A DNA stretch of 23,506 nt, taken from NCBI GenBank assembly GCA_002412775.1, contig DHVT01000021.1:1-23506 (forward strand), given 5' to 3'. The notes under the pieces are model-generated. The model saw only the letters and a program-made list of their open reading frames with translations, did no database searches and was not told the origin of the DNA. This DNA is from Firmicutes bacterium UBA5201 (lineage in GTDB: Bacteria; Bacillota; Clostridia; Peptostreptococcales; Acidaminobacteraceae). The position numbers were made by a program, and so were the translations under genes. This document shows, one piece after another, positions 20,859 through 23,506 of the stretch. The first letter of the stretch is position 1; every line of letters starts with the position of its first letter.

Positions 20859-22178
20859 CTATTCTTCGATCTCAACAACATTTACCTCAACATAAACCGG
20901 ATCAATCAAGACTTCTTCAAAACGTTCCAAGTCAGCAAAATTCACTTTGAGTCTATAAATACCAGGTTTGTCCACGTTGCTCAGATTCAGATCCAATTGA
21001 AAATCATTTTTTGTTAGAGGTGCAATAACCGATTCTATATCCGAAATTTTCACATTAATCGGACTCTCCTCATCAATGATTTCCACTTTGAAATCAGCAT
21101 TCAGATTTACCATAGGCAAATCAAACACACTGAAAACAAACTCTTTGGACTGTATCTGTTCTATTTCAATCTCTATTTGAACAGGCCCTATCAAACTTTG
21201 TATCGCAACCCCTTCAGGTAGAATCAAATCTCTTTCCACTGTGATGGAGGTATTCTCATCACCATCCAAAGTAATCCCTTCAGCCATTATGGTTGTCAAA
21301 TTTCGGGTGATGTTCACCGGGCCTGTCACCATTACTTGTCCGGGAACTATTTTAATGGAAACCACTCTATACCCTTCCATCGGCAAACCATCCACTTCCA
21401 CTTTCACTTCCACATTCTGGATTTTTCCAATGGCAATATGGACAGTCGCATAATTCAAATCCAAAGTGACACCATTTACCACTTCACCACTCGAATCGTA
21501 TGGCAATAAGGTCACCTCTCTCGAAAAGTCATCTTCGACTGTACCTACAGCTATTGATGCACCCAAGTACGAGACAGAGCTTACGAAACTTTCAGGTCCT
21601 GTCACTTTGACTTCTTCAGGACTAATTGTCATACGCTCTTGAAAAAACGATTCGGAAAATCTATCTGTAAGAGTAATCTTAACAGGCTTGGGAAGCGATA
21701 CAATCCTTTCGGTTGTAATCAATATTTCATTCGGGAAAATTCCTTTGATATTAACAGCTTCCGAATTTATAGTTCTGTTGATATAAACATTGTTGTTTCC
21801 ATTTCTGACTGTTCGCATATCCGCCCACAAATAAATGGAACTTGAACTCATGTTCAAAACATTGTTCCTTCTGCCCACAACTTCCACATTCACCATGTAA
21901 TCATGTTGATTCATTATTTTAAGATTATTTTGGTCCAATTCTTGAAGATTGATCAGTTGGACCGGCACATTTTCAAATACTCTGGTAATTTCAGGGTCGA
22001 CCTGATCCATTACAAACAACCAAAACAACAATGCCAAAGCCACCGACAACATTTTTTTACCCGTGTTGTGGGAAAAATTGACATTGAAAAATCGATTAGG
22101 AATACTTCTTACCCATCTTGATGCTCTTGATATGGCTTTACCGGAACCAATCAGCAATTGCTTAACGCTTTTTAGCAT
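20859..22178 (-). CDS. cdaR: CdaR (YbbR-domain) regulator of diadenylate cyclase
   Basis: CdaR is a membrane-anchored extracytoplasmic protein that modulates CdaA. The 439-residue protein has a basic N-terminus, one transmembrane helix (about residues 40-60, KMLSVALALLFWLFVMDQV) and then about four repeated YbbR domains recognisable by VQLINL, ITLTDRFSE, VEVKVEVDGLP and similar strand patterns with recurring VKVTGPESFVSSV and VMVTGPVN motifs. I chose ATG 22178 because GGAGGTG lies 7 bases upstream; the frame extends to 22202 without a site. It overlaps the end of cdaA by 17 bases, so the two are translationally coupled. Confidence 0.93.
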   Translation of the reverse strand: MLKSVKQLLIGSGKAISRASRWVRSIPNRFFNVNFSHNTGKKMLSVALALLFWLFVMDQVDPEITRVFENVPVQLINLQELDQNNLKIMNQHDYMVNVEVVGRRNNVLNMSSSSIYLWADMRTVRNGNNNVYINRTINSEAVNIKGIFPNEILITTERIVSLPKPVKITLTDRFSESFFQERMTISPEEVKVTGPESFVSSVSYLGASIAVGTVEDDFSREVTLLPYDSSGEVVNGVTLDLNYATVHIAIGKIQNVEVKVEVDGLPMEGYRVVSIKIVPGQVMVTGPVNITRNLTTIMAEGITLDGDENTSITVERDLILPEGVAIQSLIGPVQIEIEIEQIQSKEFVFSVFDLPMVNLNADFKVEIIDEESPINVKISDIESVIAPLTKNDFQLDLNLSNVDKPGIYRLKVNFADLERFEEVLIDPVYVEVNVVEIEE

Positions 22179-23001
22179 TTTTGTCACCTCCGGTATTATC
22201 ATCTTTGTCTTGATTCAATGCTTGAATCATTAGTTCCTTAAGGGTGGTCGGATCTAAAAATCTTTGTAGCTTGCCTTCTACAGCCATTGAAATAGCTCCT
22301 GTCTCTTCTGAAACAACAATAATGACCGCATCTGACGTCTCTGTCATACCCATTGCCGCTCTATGTCTTGTTCCCAATTCTTTGCTGATATATTTGTTTG
22401 ATGTCAGAGGCAATAGACAACCTGCTGCCATAATTCGATTGTTTTTGATGACGACCGCGCCATCATGAAGAGGTGATTTGGGATAAAAAATATTCATCAA
22501 AAGATCGGCAGAGACTCTTGCGTCTGTAACAGTACCAGTTTCCACGATGTCATTGATTCCAATCATTCTTTCCACTACCATCAATGCACCTATTTTTTTT
22601 CTGGACATGACGCCTGCGGCATCCACAACTTCATTGATCATTTTAAGTTGACTGTCGATTGCACCTTTTTTGTTGGTGGAAATAAACCATTGGCTTCTTC
22701 CCAAATGCTCCAAAGCTTTTCTGAGTTCGGGTTGAAATAAGATGACGAGTGCAATCAAACCGATTGTAAAAGTACTCTGCAATATGAAATTAATAGCATA
22801 AAGCTTAGCCCATTCACTCAATTTTGAGATGATGAGAATGATTAAGAAACCTTTTACCAATTGTTCAGCTCTTGTCTCCTTGATCAGTCCCAAAAGCTTA
22901 TAAAACACAAAAGCGATTATAGCGATATCAATTATGTACGTTATTTTTATCTCTGAAATAAACGCTCTTATCAAATTCATCATAGTTTCTAAAATTTCCA
23001 T
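22162..23001 (-). CDS. cdaA: Diadenylate cyclase CdaA
   Basis: CdaA makes c-di-AMP from two ATP at the membrane; the messenger controls potassium, osmolytes and cell-wall homeostasis. The 279-residue protein has three N-terminal transmembrane segments (about 20-37, 50-63 and 70-90) followed by PELRKALEHLGR and the DAC domain, with the catalytic DGA at 180-182 (PLHDGAVVI) and RHR at 212-214 (GTRHRAAMG). GGGGTG precedes ATG 23001. It is first of cdaA-cdaR, with the sigma-54 regulator gene starting 30 bases after cdaR on the same strand. A dyad and a TATAAT box upstream suggest its own promoter. Confidence 0.97.
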   Translation of the reverse strand: MEILETMMNLIRAFISEIKITYIIDIAIIAFVFYKLLGLIKETRAEQLVKGFLIILIISKLSEWAKLYAINFILQSTFTIGLIALVILFQPELRKALEHLGRSQWFISTNKKGAIDSQLKMINEVVDAAGVMSRKKIGALMVVERMIGINDIVETGTVTDARVSADLLMNIFYPKSPLHDGAVVIKNNRIMAAGCLLPLTSNKYISKELGTRHRAAMGMTETSDAVIIVVSEETGAISMAVEGKLQRFLDPTTLKELMIQALNQDKDDNTGGDKNAKKR

Positions 23002-23056
23002 CCCGCACCCCGTTATACATTTTCAGTTCCATTTAAGCCTCATTAATCAGTATACT

Positions 23057-23078
23057 ATTATACTATGAGAAATAGTAT
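23057..23078 (-). promoter_or_regulatory. TATAAT box and dyad upstream of cdaA
   Basis: In the 92-base gap between aroQ and cdaA the inverted repeat ATACTAT-GAGAA-ATAGTAT (23060-23078) overlaps a minus-strand TATAAT (23062-23057). No good -35 box is present, so an activator-dependent promoter or a repressor site are both possible. Confidence 0.4.
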
Positions 23079-23093
23079 AGAAGAGAATTAATC

Positions 23094-23354
23094 TTAATAA
23101 ATTTGTAATGCTTTACTCTCATTCATAATCACATTATAGATGTTAATTATGGCATCAACATCTTCATACCCTTTACAACGGGATTTAATTGATTCAATGA
23201 TTGCTTTTTCCCTATCTGCCTGAAAAACTTCAATATTATGTTGTTTTTTGATCCTTCCAATCTCCTTCGATACTTCGAAGCGCTCCATCAACTTGGCGAT
23301 GATCACATCATCCAGCTCATCCAATTTTCTTCTCTTGGCTTCAATACTTTCCAT
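23094..23354 (-). CDS. aroQ: Monofunctional chorismate mutase, AroQ class
   Basis: This enzyme converts chorismate to prephenate for Phe/Tyr synthesis. The 86-residue all-helical protein matches the E. coli P-protein mutase domain in the catalytic positions. Arg8, Arg25, Lys36, Arg48 and Glu49 align with Arg11, Arg28, Lys39, Arg51 and Glu52, and Ser80 and Gln84 keep the Ser-x3-Gln spacing of Ser84/Gln88. I chose ATG 23354, with GAGAGG about 8 bases upstream, over GTG 23363. It is a stand-alone mutase rather than a fusion with prephenate dehydratase or DAHP synthase. No other aromatic pathway gene is in the window. It has its own good promoter. Confidence 0.88.
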   Translation of the reverse strand: MESIEAKRRKLDELDDVIIAKLMERFEVSKEIGRIKKQHNIEVFQADREKAIIESIKSRCKGYEDVDAIINIYNVIMNESKALQIY

Positions 23355-23376
23355 ATAATTCACCTCTCGTTAAATT

Positions 23377-23405
23377 ATTCTAACATTCAAATGTGTTAAA
23401 TTCAA
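23377..23405 (-). promoter_or_regulatory. aroQ promoter
   Basis: On the minus strand TTGAAT (23405-23400) and TAGAAT (23382-23377) are exactly 17 bases apart, 23 bases before the aroQ start codon. Confidence 0.6.
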
Positions 23406-23433
23406 TAAGTCCTGCGTTTTAAACAAAATAAAA

Positions 23434-23467
23434 AGACCAACAATTAAGAAATCTTAATCATTGATCT
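23434..23467 (-). terminator. Intrinsic terminator after the tRNA gene
   Basis: ATTAAGA and TCTTAAT form a perfect 7-bp stem, extended outward by CAA/TTG and AGA/TCT with small bulges. On the minus strand it is followed by TTTTATTTTG. It lies 6 bases after the CCA end of the tRNA. Confidence 0.75.
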
Positions 23468-23472
23468 TCATA

Positions 23473-23506
23473 TGGTGCCCGGAGGCGGAATCGAACCACC
23501 GACACG
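23473..23506 (-). tRNA. tRNA gene, 3' part only, probably tRNA-Phe
   Basis: On the minus strand the T-arm GGTGG-TTCGATT-CCGCC is followed by the acceptor strand TCCGGGC, discriminator A and an encoded CCA. The segment CGTGTC before the T-arm and the implied 5' acceptor GCCCGGA resemble bacterial tRNA-Phe. The anticodon is outside the window, so the isotype is tentative. Confidence 0.88.

Overview
The window looks like a chromosomal segment of an anaerobic, low-GC Firmicute, most likely a Clostridia amino-acid fermenter. The reasons are AGGAGG-type ribosome binding sites, AT-rich intergenic DNA, a glmS ribozyme, the cdaA-cdaR pair, ferredoxin-dependent 2-oxoacid oxidation and paired butyrate kinases. 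A Fusibacter/Acidaminobacter-like lineage is a guess only. I see no insertion sequence, prophage or CRISPR array.

Left part (1-4060): the 5' end of a peptide-type ABC substrate-binding lipoprotein gene (minus strand, running off the left edge), a 0.5 kb AT-rich spacer containing an unexplained foldable segment, a 58-residue membrane protein gene, then a divergent plus-strand operon of a PadR regulator and a FetA/FetB-type ABC exporter. A strong 16-bp terminator separates this operon from the convergent glmS.

Middle part (4060-12470): glmS with its ribozyme leader and an extra intrinsic terminator, glpK, an HD-GYP protein lacking the histidine of its HD dyad, the tRNA 2-selenouridine synthase mnmH (the only plus-strand gene here), then glmM, which is downstream of and tightly coupled to a GDT1-family cation exporter with a Cys-rich tail.

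Right part (12470-20830): a catabolic operon transcribed leftwards as buk - ptb - buk - P-loop ATPase - ferredoxin - alpha - beta - gamma subunits of a 2-oxoacid:ferredoxin oxidoreductase. It starts at a clear -24/-12 sigma-54 promoter. Two near-identical palindromes lie upstream, next to a gene for a PAS-PAS-AAA+-Fis sigma-54 activator. Together these genes would convert branched-chain 2-oxoacids (from Val/Leu/Ile) to acyl-CoA plus reduced ferredoxin, then to acyl-phosphate, then to the free acid plus ATP.

Far right (20830-23506): cdaR and cdaA (c-di-AMP synthesis), a free-standing AroQ chorismate mutase, and the 3' end of a tRNA gene (probably Phe) with its terminator. The usual Firmicute cdaA-cdaR-glmM-glmS order is kept but split by the catabolic block.
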